Shown: positions 24,962 to 34,700, numbered from the stretch's first letter. The stretch: 64,000 bases of DNA from Streptomyces sp. Ag109_O5-1 (GCF_003814875.1 NZ_RKQF01000001.1:1860001-1924000); one strand, 5' to 3'. Notes: generated by a model not told the origin, from the letters alone. Numbers and translations: made by a program.

Positions 24962-25101
24962 CGTCCGCTCCTTGCTCAGCGGCCGGTCCTCGGCGCGCGA
25001 CCGGCGACCGGCCGCGGTGACGAGGGCGGTTCACCGGAACGCGGAGCCCCACCGGTCGCCGTGGGGCGCCGTGGGTTCGAGCGGTTGTCGGTGGCCGGGT
25101 G

Positions 25102-25155
25102 CCTGCCGTCCTCCCCTCCGCTCGGCAGGTCACGGAGCCGGGCGGGTGCCGCCCG
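25102..25155. terminator. two hairpins 3' of the methyltransferase gene
   Basis: CGGGCGG-GTG-CCGCCCG (25139-25155) lies 22 bases beyond the stop of the gene on the minus strand. A second stem, CCTGCCG/CGGCAGG (25102-25108/25123-25129), lies further on. Together they probably end its transcript. The rest of the gap 24962-25101 shows nothing I recognise. Confidence 0.5.
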
Positions 25156-25176
25156 CGCCGTGTCGTTCGGGGCCGG

Positions 25177-25902
25177 TCAGCTCTCCCGGCCCGCCAGCAG
25201 CCAGGTGGACGGCAGCACGATCCGTTCGCCGTCCGGGGTGAACTCGGTGGTCGTCAGAGGGAGTTGGCCGCTGGCGAGGACGGTGAGGCCGGCGGTGCGG
25301 AGGTATTCGGGGATCGCGTCGTCGGCGACCTCGCCGGGGGCGATGCCGTGGCGGAAGACCGGGGCGAGCTTGGCCGGCGGGCCGGACGGGCTCTGGGCGA
25401 GGCCGCCGAGGATGGGGCCGGCCGCTTCGGAGAGTTCGACGAGGAAGGCCCGGCCGCGGCTGCCGACGAGGGTGGCGATGGCGTCGGCCATCGGCTGCCG
25501 GTCGTCGGGTTCGCACTGGTGCAGGACGCCCCGCATATAGACGTTGGCTTCGCCGAGTTCCGCGTGCAGGGCCTCGACCTCGCTCTTCTCGGCCCCGTCG
25601 AGCAGCCGGTAGTGGGCCTGTCCGGCGGGATCGGCGTGCCGGGCGTGTTTCACGGCGGCCTCGGCTATGTCGACGCCCAGGACGCGCGGGAACCGCTGGG
25701 CGAGGAAGCGGGTCTGGGTGCCGTTGCCGCAGCCCAGGTCGACCATCGGCAGGCCGGGATCGGTGAGACGGGGTTCGAAGAGGGCGACATGGACGGCGGC
25801 GGTCACGCCCGGTTCGGCGTCCCAGAACACCGCCCCCTGCTCGTCGGGCGCCTCGCGCCAGAAGCCCTCCCAGGCATGCCGGTACCGACTCGTCACGCTC
25901 AT
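25177..25902 (-). CDS. class I SAM-dependent methyltransferase
   Basis: 241 residues. Motif I is MVDLGCGNGTQTRFLA with the acidic partner GVDIAEAAV; then YRLLDGAEKSEVEAL and NVYMRGVLHQCEPDDR. The C-terminal half carries a variable lid. The substrate is not evident and no pathway genes adjoin. The ATG has GGGGAG upstream at six bases. Confidence 0.85.
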   Translation of the reverse strand: MSVTSRYRHAWEGFWREAPDEQGAVFWDAEPGVTAAVHVALFEPRLTDPGLPMVDLGCGNGTQTRFLAQRFPRVLGVDIAEAAVKHARHADPAGQAHYRLLDGAEKSEVEALHAELGEANVYMRGVLHQCEPDDRQPMADAIATLVGSRGRAFLVELSEAAGPILGGLAQSPSGPPAKLAPVFRHGIAPGEVADDAIPEYLRTAGLTVLASGQLPLTTTEFTPDGERIVLPSTWLLAGRES

Positions 25903-26038
25903 GGCCAACTCCCCAGGGTCAAACCGCAGATGACCGTCGTAAGTGACGGGCGAGTACGGTCTACCGTGCGCCGGTTACGGCCACAAGCGCCCGGCGCGTT
26001 CCTTCACTCCACATTCGACGGAACGTGCGCCCCCGTGG

Positions 26039-28486
26039 TCAGCGGCGCCGTGCGGTGAGCTCGAACCACACCGTCTTCCCGGCGGCCGTACGGCTGGTGC
26101 CCCATTCCCGGGCGAGGGTGCTGACGACCCGCAGTCCGCGTCCGGTGTCGTCGCCGGGGCCCGTGCTGAGCAGGGTCGGCAGGGTGTGGTCGTCGTCATC
26201 GACCTCGCACAGCAGGGTCTCGCCGCGGATCAGCCGCAGTTGGACCGGACGGCTGTGGGAGTGCCGGATCGCGTTGGTGACGAGTTCGCTGACCATGAGT
26301 TCGGTGGGGTCGGCGAGCTTGGCCAGACCCCAGTCGTGGAGCTGTTCGCGGACGGCGGCGCGGGCGCGGCGGACCTCGGCGGGGTCGAGGGCGAGCCGCC
26401 ATTCGGCGACGTCGTCGGGTTCGATGCCGTTGAGGCGGGCCATCAGCAGGGCGACGTCGTCCTTGCGGCCGCCGCGGGTATTGAGGGCGCGGATGATGGT
26501 GTCGCAGGCGTCGTCCATGGAGGCGGCCGGGTGGGCGGCGGACTCGCAGAGGGTGGCGAGGCCGACGCCGATGTCCACACCGCGCATCTCGACCAGGCCG
26601 TCGGTGCACATCACCAGCCGGTCACCGGGTTCGACACGCACCCGCAGCGACTCGAAGGCGACGCCGCCGACACCTATGGGCGCACCGGTGGGCAGGTCGA
26701 GGAGTTCACTGCGGCCGTCGACGGCGCGCACCAGCACCGGAGGGATGTGCCCCGCGTTGGCAAGGTGCAGTTCGCCCTCGATCGGGTCGTAGACGGCGTA
26801 GAGGCAGGTGGCGAGGTAGCTGTCGCCGAGGCGCTGAGCCAGGTCGTCGAGATTGCGCAGGAGTTGGGCAGGAGGCAGGTCCATGGCCGCCATCGTCTGG
26901 ACGGCGGTGCGCAACTGGCCCATCATCGCGGCCGAGTTGAGCCCGTGGCCCATGACGTCGCCGACGACCAGGGCGGTGCGGGCGCCCGGGAGTTTCACGG
27001 AGTCGAACCAGTCGCCGCCGACCCGGCCGAGGAGCGTGCCCGGCAGATAGCGGGTGGCGATGTCGCAGCCCGCCATGCGCGGCGGGATGTGCGGCAGCAT
27101 GCTGTCCTGGAGGGTCTCGGCGACGCTCTCCTGGTAGGTGTACATGCGCGCGTTGTCGAGCACGAGGCCTGCGCGGGCGGCGAGTTCGGCGCCGGTGACC
27201 CGGTCCATGTCGTTGAACAGCTCGCGCTCGGGGTGGCGCAGCAGGATCATGAAGCCGAGTACGACGTTGCGTGCCTTGAGCGGGACGACCAGCATCGAAC
27301 GGCCGGTGATCAACGGCCGGATGTCGCGCTTCTCGAACTGGGAGGCGATGGCGTGGCCCATCTCCTCGCTGATGCGCGGCACGAGGACCGGGTCGCCGGT
27401 GGTCATGCAGTGGAAGAACGGGGTGTGGGCCGGGAACGGCATGGCCTCGCCGACCGGAATGACGTCGTCCCAGCGGCCGGGTTCGTCGGTGTGTTCGACG
27501 GCGACCCGGTGCCACATGGTGGTGGTGTCTGGCACGCCGTCCGGGAACCCCTCGCCGGCGACGACCTGTTCGCGCAGGTAGGTGCCGGCGACGTCGGTGA
27601 AGCGGGGTACGACGGCTCTGCTGACCTCGATGATGGTCCGGGAGAGGTCGAGCGAGGTGCCGATCTTCCCGCTGACCTCGTTGAGGAATTCGAGGCGTTC
27701 GCGGACGGCCGTGTACTCCAGGTCCTCGCCTTCGTCGTCGGCGAGTTCCCCGGGGCGCGGCAGTCCCTTGGCTGCGGCGAGGGCGGCGCGTTCGCGGCGG
27801 GCCTTGCGTTCGGTACGGCGGGTGACGCCCCAGTCGGGGGTGACGGGGACCCGGTCGTTCTGGCTGAACTCCAGGATCGGATAGCCGAGTTCGAGGACCT
27901 GGGCGACGATCCGGGCGCTTTCGTCCACGCTCATGCTGGGCAGGATGTCGGGCAGCCTGCGGGCCAGTTCCTCGGCGCCGGGGAAGTCGGTGTGCAGGGC
28001 GAATCCGGGGGCGATGCGCTCGAAGGCGATGCCCTCGTCGCGCTCGGCCTGGCGCAGCCGCTCGGCGTCGGCGGCGAGTACGAGCAGCCTCTCGCTGCCC
28101 GGGCCGACCAGCGGATACGCCCACCACAGCACATCGGCTCGGCCGTGGTCGGGCACGGTGAGCCGGGCGCGGCCGGCGGCGGGGAAGTTCAGTCGTCCGT
28201 CGAGGGAGGACTCCAGGTCGGGGCCGAGTCCGTCGTACGCCGCGTAGGCCCCGTAGGGGGTGATCTCGTCGTCCTCGGGGAGGGCGCCGGAGACGGGCAG
28301 CAGGTCGAGGACCGAGCGGCCGATCGCCTCCTCCTTGGCGGCGCCGAAGAGCCGTCGGGCACCGGAGCTCCAGTGGGAGACCTGGCCGTCACGGTCGACG
28401 ACGACCACGGCCAGCGGGATACGGCCCGCCGCCCCGTCGCCGGCGCCGAGGCCGGGAGGTGCGTCCCGCTCGCTGCCATGCTCCAT
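26039..28486 (-). CDS. multidomain SpoIIE-type PP2C phosphatase with PAS, GAF and ATPase domains
   Basis: 815 residues. A PAS domain (about 22-140, VVVDRDGQVSHWSSGARRLF) is followed by a helical linker and a GAF-type sensor (about 265-445). The PP2C/SpoIIE phosphatase is at about 455-670, with metal-binding GGDWFD at 490-495 and GDVMGHG at 509-515. A HATPase_c_2 kinase-like domain (ELMVSELVTNAIRH ... DTGRGLRVVSTLA) ends the protein. Such proteins act on anti-anti-sigma factors or related partners in partner-switching control of sigma factors, with the PAS/GAF parts sensing ligand or redox. The target is not encoded nearby. The architecture resembles streptomycete OsaC-like regulators; orthology is not shown. 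Confidence 0.9.
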   Translation of the reverse strand: MEHGSERDAPPGLGAGDGAAGRIPLAVVVVDRDGQVSHWSSGARRLFGAAKEEAIGRSVLDLLPVSGALPEDDEITPYGAYAAYDGLGPDLESSLDGRLNFPAAGRARLTVPDHGRADVLWWAYPLVGPGSERLLVLAADAERLRQAERDEGIAFERIAPGFALHTDFPGAEELARRLPDILPSMSVDESARIVAQVLELGYPILEFSQNDRVPVTPDWGVTRRTERKARRERAALAAAKGLPRPGELADDEGEDLEYTAVRERLEFLNEVSGKIGTSLDLSRTIIEVSRAVVPRFTDVAGTYLREQVVAGEGFPDGVPDTTTMWHRVAVEHTDEPGRWDDVIPVGEAMPFPAHTPFFHCMTTGDPVLVPRISEEMGHAIASQFEKRDIRPLITGRSMLVVPLKARNVVLGFMILLRHPERELFNDMDRVTGAELAARAGLVLDNARMYTYQESVAETLQDSMLPHIPPRMAGCDIATRYLPGTLLGRVGGDWFDSVKLPGARTALVVGDVMGHGLNSAAMMGQLRTAVQTMAAMDLPPAQLLRNLDDLAQRLGDSYLATCLYAVYDPIEGELHLANAGHIPPVLVRAVDGRSELLDLPTGAPIGVGGVAFESLRVRVEPGDRLVMCTDGLVEMRGVDIGVGLATLCESAAHPAASMDDACDTIIRALNTRGGRKDDVALLMARLNGIEPDDVAEWRLALDPAEVRRARAAVREQLHDWGLAKLADPTELMVSELVTNAIRHSHSRPVQLRLIRGETLLCEVDDDDHTLPTLLSTGPGDDTGRGLRVVSTLAREWGTSRTAAGKTVWFELTARRR

Positions 28487-28659
28487 GGCCCAGGCCCCTC
28501 TCCCCACGGCTCCGCAAAAGATCTGTGCCGCCCGCCACTACCGTACGGTGGCGGCCGGTTGCGATGTGTGGCAATCCTGGAATTGGTTTCACCGAATCGC
28601 GCCAACGCGCAGGTCCGCGCCTTTGGGCGGGGCGCGGACCGTTCCGGCCGCGTCGGCGC

Positions 28660-31080
28660 TCAGTCCTCGTGCCCGAGTTGGAGATCGCGTTCGGTGCGGC
28701 CGCCGCCCGCGACCTGGAGGACCGTGGCGACCGGCGGGTAGCCGGAGGCGATGACGGTGTACTCGCCGGAGGAGAGGTCGACGAACCGGAACGTTCCGTC
28801 GGGTCCGGTGGTGACGGTGTCCACGACGTTCCCGGCCGCGTCGAGCAGGGTGACGCGCGCGTCCTGCACCGGCCGGCCGCCGCCGGCCCGGACCGTGCCC
28901 TTCAGCACGGCGCCGCCCGCGAGTTCGACGTCCTGCCGGGTCTCCCGGGAGGCCTGGACGGTGACCGGGAGGGCGGCCGGGCGGAAGGCGGGGGCGCTGG
29001 CGGCGAGGGTGTACTCGCCGGCCACCAGCTCGGTGATGACATAGCCGCCCTCGCGCCCGCTGCGCACACTGGCGACGACCTCGCCGTGCACGTTGGTGAG
29101 CGTGACGGTGGCGTCCCGCACGGGCGAGCCGTCGGCGGTGAGGACGCTGCCCGCGAGACGCCCGGCGCCGCCGAGGACGACGTCCAGCTCGACGGGCCGC
29201 TCGCCGACGGTCACGGTGACGGCCTGGGGCTGGTGGCCGCCGGCGGCGGCGATCAGGACGTACGCGCCTGAGCCCGGCGTGGCCAGGGCGTACCGTCCGT
29301 CCTCGCCGCTGGCGCCCCGGCCGATCTGCCGGCCGACGGCGTCGATGAGGGTGAGCGCAGCGCGGGGCACCACGGTCCCGTCGGGGTGCTGGACCGTGCC
29401 GCAGACGGGGATCCCGGCGCCGGGGCGGGGCTGGACGGGGGGCGCGCCGGCCGACGGCTGGGGGCGGGCCTGCGGGATCGGGGCGGTCACGGACGCGGGC
29501 TCCGGTTCGGCGGTGTAGTGGGACACCAGCGGTTTCTCCTTGAGGAAGCAGGCGACGATCAGGCCGAGGACCAGCACCGGGACCAGGTAGAAGAAGATCC
29601 GGGGCATCGCGTCGGCGTAGGCGCGGATGTAGGCGTCGCGCAGTGCCGGGGGCAGCGCGTGGACGAGCTGCGGGGTGAGGGATTCGGGGTCGGGCAGGCG
29701 GGTGCCGGTGCGGGCGGGGAGCTGTCTGTGCAGGGCGTCGGTGAGCCGGTCGGCGAACAGGGTGCCGAAGACCGCGGCGCCGACGCTGCCGCCGATCTGC
29801 CGGAAGTAGTTGTTGGCGCTGGTGGCGGTGCCGAGGTCGGTGGGCCGTACGGAGTTCTGCACGGCGAGGACCAGCACCGGCATCACCATGCCGATCCCGG
29901 CGCCGAGGACGGCCATCCAGATGCTGTACTGCCAGCGCGGGGTGCCGGCTTCGAGCCGGGAGAGGAGCCACATGCCGACCACCGACAGTCCCCCGCCGAG
30001 CACCGGGTAGATCCGGTAGCGCCCGGTGCGGCTGATGAGCTGTCCCGCGACGACCGAGGCGCCGACGATCCCGCCCATCATGGGCAGCATCAGCAGCCCG
30101 GACCCGGTCGCCGAGGCGCCGTCGACCATCTGCAGGAAGGTCGGCAGATAGCTGGCGGCGCCGAACAGTGCGACGCCGACGACCAGTCCGACCAGACCGG
30201 CCACGTCGAAGACGGGGTCCCGGAACAGCCTGAGCGGGATGAGGGGTTCGACCGCGTGGCGCTCGACGAGGAGGAACAGCCCGGTGGCGGCCAGCGCTCC
30301 CGCGCCGAGCCCGAGGATGACGTGCGAGCCCCACGCGTACTCGGTCCCGCCCCAACTGGTCAGCAGGACGAGGCAGGTGGAGACGGTGGCGAGCAACAGC
30401 GCGCCCAGCACGTCGAAACGGCCGCGGGCCGGGGGCTTCGGCAGCTTCAGTACGACGGTGATGACGGCCAGCGTGACCAGGCCGAAGGGGACGTTGACGT
30501 AGAAGCACCAGCGCCAGGAGAGGTGATCGGTGAAATAGCCGCCGAGCAGGGGGCCGGCGACGGAGGCGAGGCCGAAGGCGGCGCCGATCAGGCCCATGAA
30601 CCGGCCGCGCTGCCGTGGCGGCACGATGTCGGCGATGATCGCCTGCACACCGATCATCAACCCGCCGGCGCCGACGCCCTGTACGGCCCGGAAGGCGATC
30701 AACTGGTCCATCGTCTGCGCCCGTCCGGAGAGCGCGGAGCCGACGGCGAAGACGAGGATCGCGAACTGGAAGACGCCCTTGCGGCCGATGAGGTCGCCTA
30801 GCTTGCCGTAGACGGGGAGGCCCACGGTGGCGGTGAGCAGATAGGCGGTGATCGCCCAGGACATCCTGTCGAGGCCGTGCAGTTCGCCGACGATCTTCGG
30901 CAGCGCGGTGGCGACGATCATCTGGTCCAGCGCGGCGAGGAGCAGGGCGAGCATCAGCCCGCCGAACACCAACCAGGTGCGGCGCGGCCCGAGTCCGGAC
31001 GCCGGGGCGGGTTCCGGCACGGGGGCGTCCGAAGCCGCCATGGCCGGTTCCTCGTACTGCACCAGTGTCGTTCCGCCCAC
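28660..31080 (-). CDS. DHA2-type MFS transporter fused to three carboxypeptidase-regulatory-like domains
   Basis: About 806 residues. The first ~530 form a 14-helix DHA2/EmrB-QacA drug:proton antiporter: DQMIVATALPKIVGEL in helix 1, GKLGDLIGRKGVF in the helix 2-3 loop, and WRWCFYVNVPFGL. After the last helix (LVPVLVLGLIVACFLKEKP) comes a Pro-rich linker and then three repeats of a ~85-residue beta-sandwich (VCGTVQHPDGTVVPRAALTL, LAGSVLTADGSPVRDATVTL, LKGTVRAGGGRPVQDARVTL). These are CarboxypepD_reg-like domains. With 14 helices both ends should be cytoplasmic, unusual for these normally extracellular modules. The GTG start has GGGGAG at six bases; an ATG 13 codons later is an alternative. Confidence 0.88.
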   Translation of the reverse strand: MGGTTLVQYEEPAMAASDAPVPEPAPASGLGPRRTWLVFGGLMLALLLAALDQMIVATALPKIVGELHGLDRMSWAITAYLLTATVGLPVYGKLGDLIGRKGVFQFAILVFAVGSALSGRAQTMDQLIAFRAVQGVGAGGLMIGVQAIIADIVPPRQRGRFMGLIGAAFGLASVAGPLLGGYFTDHLSWRWCFYVNVPFGLVTLAVITVVLKLPKPPARGRFDVLGALLLATVSTCLVLLTSWGGTEYAWGSHVILGLGAGALAATGLFLLVERHAVEPLIPLRLFRDPVFDVAGLVGLVVGVALFGAASYLPTFLQMVDGASATGSGLLMLPMMGGIVGASVVAGQLISRTGRYRIYPVLGGGLSVVGMWLLSRLEAGTPRWQYSIWMAVLGAGIGMVMPVLVLAVQNSVRPTDLGTATSANNYFRQIGGSVGAAVFGTLFADRLTDALHRQLPARTGTRLPDPESLTPQLVHALPPALRDAYIRAYADAMPRIFFYLVPVLVLGLIVACFLKEKPLVSHYTAEPEPASVTAPIPQARPQPSAGAPPVQPRPGAGIPVCGTVQHPDGTVVPRAALTLIDAVGRQIGRGASGEDGRYALATPGSGAYVLIAAAGGHQPQAVTVTVGERPVELDVVLGGAGRLAGSVLTADGSPVRDATVTLTNVHGEVVASVRSGREGGYVITELVAGEYTLAASAPAFRPAALPVTVQASRETRQDVELAGGAVLKGTVRAGGGRPVQDARVTLLDAAGNVVDTVTTGPDGTFRFVDLSSGEYTVIASGYPPVATVLQVAGGGRTERDLQLGHED

Positions 31081-31238
31081 GTACCGCTCCCCTCGTCGCA
31101 CCTGCGCACAATTACCGCCGTTAGGCGACAACTACGGGCAAGCACGACGAGTTACGGTTCAAAGCCGGTGGAGACGGAGATCCACTCGAACCGGTGAGGG
31201 GGCCCGACGGGGGGCAACGCCCCCTGTCCGTCCGGAGG

Positions 31239-31682
31239 TTACTTCTCGACCTCGGCGGCGAGCTTGGCGAGCACCGCATCGTAGATCCGGCCGAGGCCCT
31301 TGGGCGCGAAGGTCTTCTCGAAGAAGCCGCCGATGCCGCCGGCGCCCTGCCAGGTGGTGTGGACGACGACCTTGGACCTGCCCTCGCCGGCCGGGGTGAC
31401 ACGCCAGGTGGTGACCATGGAGGAGTTGCGGTCCTTCTCGACGAGTTCGCCGTCGGTGGGCTCGCTGACCTCCAGGAGGCAGTCGCGGACGCGCTTGCTG
31501 GTGGCCTGGAGCTTCCAGTGGACGAGGGTGCCCTCGCCGTCGCCGCCCTCGCGCACCTCGTACTCGCTGAAGTGCTCGGAGAGCAGCTTCGCGCGCGTGC
31601 CGCTGTAGTCGGCGACCGCGTCGAACACCGTTTCCGCGTCCGCGGCGACGACCCGCTCGGTAGTGGCCTCGACCTGCGCCAT
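31239..31682 (-). CDS. SRPBCC family protein
   Basis: 147 residues with a START/polyketide-cyclase-like helix-grip fold: MAQVEATTERVVAADAETVF, then TLVHWKLQATSKRVRDCLLE, GRSKVVVHTTWQGAGGIGGF and a long C-terminal helix (GRIYDAVLAKLAAEVEK). It probably binds a hydrophobic ligand. The ATG is preceded by GGAGG. It is divergent from the radical SAM gene across a 204-base promoter region. Confidence 0.85.
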   Translation of the reverse strand: MAQVEATTERVVAADAETVFDAVADYSGTRAKLLSEHFSEYEVREGGDGEGTLVHWKLQATSKRVRDCLLEVSEPTDGELVEKDRNSSMVTTWRVTPAGEGRSKVVVHTTWQGAGGIGGFFEKTFAPKGLGRIYDAVLAKLAAEVEK

Positions 31683-31841
31683 TGCGTTCCTCCAGCACCT
31701 GAGTTCTCGGGGTTGTGCCAAGCCAACCACCCCGGCGCCCGGCCGCCCAAATCGGGGTGCCCGAAGCGGGCCCGAAGCGGTCGGAAACGCGAACGGAACC
31801 GGTGTCCGCGCGGTCTCCACAGATCGTTCGCACGATCATGG

Positions 31842-31853
31842 GAACAGATGTTC
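31842..31853. promoter_or_regulatory. LexA (SOS) box
   Basis: GAACAGATGTTC matches the Gram-positive/actinobacterial SOS box pattern GAAC-RNRY-GTTC exactly. It lies 33 bases before the ATG of the radical SAM gene, overlapping the likely promoter (TATTCTA just downstream). A second imperfect palindrome, GATCGTTCGCACGATC, precedes it at 31822-31837. The site predicts DNA-damage induction through LexA. Confidence 0.65.
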
Positions 31854-31886
31854 TATTCTATGGCGCAGTGCTACCGAGGAGGCGTC

Positions 31887-32924
31887 ATGCGCTGGGAGAA
31901 CCTCACCGAGGAGGCCGAGCACGGCCGGGCCGGGACCGCGCTGTTCGGCGCGGACGCGGTCACCACCCGCACCTTCGACACGCCCGAGTTCCGGGGGATC
32001 ACGTTCCACGAGGTGCGGGCGCGTTCGATCATCAACCGGGTGCCGGGCGCCTCGCGGATGCCGTTCGAATGGACGGTGAACCCGTACCGAGGTTGTTCGC
32101 ACGCGTGCGTGTACTGCTTCGCCCGCAAGACCCACAGCTATCTGGACCTGGACACCGGGATCGGCTTCGACAGCCAGATCGTGGTCAAGATGAACGCACC
32201 CGAGCTGCTCCGCCGCCAGCTGGGCTCGCGGCGCTGGCTCGGCGACCACATCGCGATGGGCACCAACGTCGACTGCTACCAGCGCGCCGAGGGCCGCTAC
32301 CGGCTGATGCCGGGAATCATCTCCGCCCTCACCGAGCACGCGAACCCGTTCTCGATCCTCACGAAGGGCACGCTGATCCTGCGCGACCTCGACCTGCTGC
32401 GCCGGGCGGCGGACGTCACGGAGATCGGCGTCTCGGTCTCGGTGGGGTTCGTCGACCCCGAGCTGTGGCGCACCGTGGAGCCGGGCACCCCGGCCCCCGA
32501 ACGCCGGCTGGACGTCGTACGCGCCCTCGCCGAGGCCGGTATCGGCTGCGGGGTGCTGATGGCGCCGGTGATCCCCTTCCTGGGCGACCACCCGGCCCAA
32601 CTCCGGGCCACCGTGCGGGCGATCGCGGCGGCCGGGGCCACCTCGGTGACGCCCCTGGTGCTGCATCTGCGGCCGGGCGCCCGCGAGTGGTTCATGAGCT
32701 GGCTCGCCGCCCACCACCCGCATCTGGTGCGGCGTTACGAGCGGCTGTACGCGGAGGGCGCCTACGCGCCGAAGTGGTACCAGCGCCGGATCACCCGTCA
32801 GGTGCACGAGCTGGCCCAGGAGTACGGCATCGGGCCCGACCGGGCGGGCACGCCCCGCCGGATCCCCGTACCGGCGACGGACGAGCCCGAGCTGCCGGAG
32901 CCGACCCAACTGACGCTGCTCTGA
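31887..32924 (+). CDS. Rv2578c-family radical SAM protein
   Basis: 345 residues. The iron-sulfur cysteines are C70-x3-C74-x2-C77 in YRGCSHACVYCFARK, followed by a TIM-barrel-type core (FSILTKGTLILRDLDLL, GVSVSVGFVDPELWR) and a C-terminal tail. It is a member of the radical SAM group named after M. tuberculosis Rv2578c; related to spore photoproduct lyase-like and SplB-type folds, but the reaction is unknown. GAGGAG lies six bases before the ATG. A perfect SOS box upstream suggests a role during DNA damage. Confidence 0.87.
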   Translation: MRWENLTEEAEHGRAGTALFGADAVTTRTFDTPEFRGITFHEVRARSIINRVPGASRMPFEWTVNPYRGCSHACVYCFARKTHSYLDLDTGIGFDSQIVVKMNAPELLRRQLGSRRWLGDHIAMGTNVDCYQRAEGRYRLMPGIISALTEHANPFSILTKGTLILRDLDLLRRAADVTEIGVSVSVGFVDPELWRTVEPGTPAPERRLDVVRALAEAGIGCGVLMAPVIPFLGDHPAQLRATVRAIAAAGATSVTPLVLHLRPGAREWFMSWLAAHHPHLVRRYERLYAEGAYAPKWYQRRITRQVHELAQEYGIGPDRAGTPRRIPVPATDEPELPEPTQLTLL

Positions 32925-33075
32925 GCGCGTTCACGCCGGGGAGCGTTCGAGCGCAACCCTCGGACCAATTGGGTCAATAATCGTCAGATCATGTTCTTCC
33001 GGGCGCCGTTTCCGGGACGATGCGGCGAGGACCGTGACACGTGCGGTCCGCGATCCCTCCGTCCTGGGAGGACCC

Positions 33076-34644
33076 ATGCGAACACGCGCAGCCGTGCTGT
33101 GCGCCGCCGCCGCTGTCGTGGCCGGGTCGGTCACCGCCCTGCCCGCGAGCGCCACCCCCCGATACCCCGTGCAGGTCTCCTCGGTGACCTGGAAGAAGTG
33201 CGGTACCACCGACTACCCGACGCTGCAGTGCGGCTCGGTCAGGGTGCCGCTCGACCACCCGAAGCCGGGCGGGAAGCGGATCACCCTCGCCCTCTCCCGC
33301 GTCCCGCACACCGCGTCGGCCTCTCAGGGGCCGCTGCTGGTCAACCCCGGCGGCCCGGGCGGCAGCGGGCTGGCCCTCGCGGGCTTCGTGGCCTCCGCGC
33401 TGCCCAAGAAGGTGGCGGCCCGGTACGACATCATCGGCTTCGACCCGCGCGGGGTCGGCCGGAGCAGCCCGGCGGTCGGCTGCGCGCCCGGCTTCTTCAA
33501 GCCGGTGCGCCCCGACTCGGTCCCGGCCACCGCCGCCCTCGAACAGGCGAACCTCGATCGCGTGAAGTCGTTCGCGGCGGCCTGCGGCAAGAAGTACGCG
33601 AGCCTGCTGCCGTATCTCGACACGGTCAGCGCCGCACAGGACCTCGACTCGATCCGCCAGGCCCTCGGGGCCCGCCGGATCAGTTACTTCGGCTACTCGT
33701 ACGGCACCTACCTGGGCGCGGTCTACGCGAAGCTGCACCCCGACCGGATCCACCGGCTGGTCCTGGACTCGATCGTGGACCCGACGGGCGTCTGGTACGA
33801 GGACAACCTGAGCCAGGACCACGCGTTCAACGACCGGCAACGCGCCCTGATGGCCTGGATCGCCAAGTACGACTCGACGTACAAGCTCGGCACCGACCCG
33901 GAGCAGGTCGAGGCCAAGTGGTACGCCATGCGGGCCGCGCTGGCGAAGAAGCCGGCGGGCGGCAAGGTCGGCGCCTCCGAACTGGAGGACACCTTCATCC
34001 CCGGCGGTTACTACAACGGCTACTGGCCCTACCTGGCCGAAGCGTTCTCCGCCTACGCCAACGGCAAGAAGACGACGGCGCTGGTCGAGGCGTACCGGAA
34101 CTTCGCCGCGGTCGACGCCTCGGGCGAGAACGGCTACAGCGTCTACGCGGCCGTCCAGTGCCGGGACTCCTCCTGGCCGCGGGACTGGAACCAGTGGAGC
34201 AAGGACAACTGGGCGGCGTACGAGAAGGCGCCGTTCATGACCTGGAACAACGCCTGGTACAACGCGGCGTGCGCCTACTGGCCGACGAAGACACTGAAGC
34301 CGACGGACATCGCCAACGCCGAACTCCCGCCGGCCCTCCTCTTCCAGGCCACGGACGACGCGGCCACCCCCTACCAGGGCGGCGTCACGACCCACCGCCT
34401 GCTGGCCGGCTCCGGCCTGGTCGTCGAGCAGGGCGGCGGCAACCACGGCATCACACTGAGCGGCAACACCTGTCTGGACAAGTACCTCGCCACCTACCTG
34501 ACCGACGGCAAGGTCCCGCACGGCACCGGCACGGCCGACGCGACCTGCCGCAAGTCGCCGGACCCGAAGCCCCTGAAGACGAAGGCGGCGTCGGCGGCGT
34601 CCCGCGGCTCGACCCTGCACGGCCTGCTGGGCTTCCGCGGCTGA
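33076..34644 (+). CDS. secreted tripeptidyl-aminopeptidase-like alpha/beta hydrolase (S33)
   Basis: 522 residues. The signal peptide MRTRAAVLCAAAAVVAGS is followed by an ALPASA cleavage site near residue 26. The oxyanion region is LLVNPGGPGGSG and the nucleophile is S208 in YFGYSYGTYLG. The TAP-type C-terminal domain supplies the aspartate (FQATDDAATPYQGG) and histidine (GGGNHGITLSGNTC). Streptomyces Tap/SlpD-type enzymes remove N-terminal tripeptides from secreted proteins and peptides. A GGAGG site precedes the ATG. Confidence 0.9.
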   Translation: MRTRAAVLCAAAAVVAGSVTALPASATPRYPVQVSSVTWKKCGTTDYPTLQCGSVRVPLDHPKPGGKRITLALSRVPHTASASQGPLLVNPGGPGGSGLALAGFVASALPKKVAARYDIIGFDPRGVGRSSPAVGCAPGFFKPVRPDSVPATAALEQANLDRVKSFAAACGKKYASLLPYLDTVSAAQDLDSIRQALGARRISYFGYSYGTYLGAVYAKLHPDRIHRLVLDSIVDPTGVWYEDNLSQDHAFNDRQRALMAWIAKYDSTYKLGTDPEQVEAKWYAMRAALAKKPAGGKVGASELEDTFIPGGYYNGYWPYLAEAFSAYANGKKTTALVEAYRNFAAVDASGENGYSVYAAVQCRDSSWPRDWNQWSKDNWAAYEKAPFMTWNNAWYNAACAYWPTKTLKPTDIANAELPPALLFQATDDAATPYQGGVTTHRLLAGSGLVVEQGGGNHGITLSGNTCLDKYLATYLTDGKVPHGTGTADATCRKSPDPKPLKTKAASAASRGSTLHGLLGFRG

Positions 34645-34700
34645 ACGGAGCCTGACGATCCGTCGAGGGCGTTGTCGGACCCGTGGTCCACCATGGACAC

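Noticed and set aside
25943..28741. 932-codon plus-strand open frame
   Set aside because: It is exactly antisense to the SpoIIE-type phosphatase; composition is shadow-like (G, A, V, D, E, Q, H) and motif-free.
29386..30801. 471-codon plus-strand open frame
   Set aside because: Antisense to the transporter; no ribosome binding site or motif.
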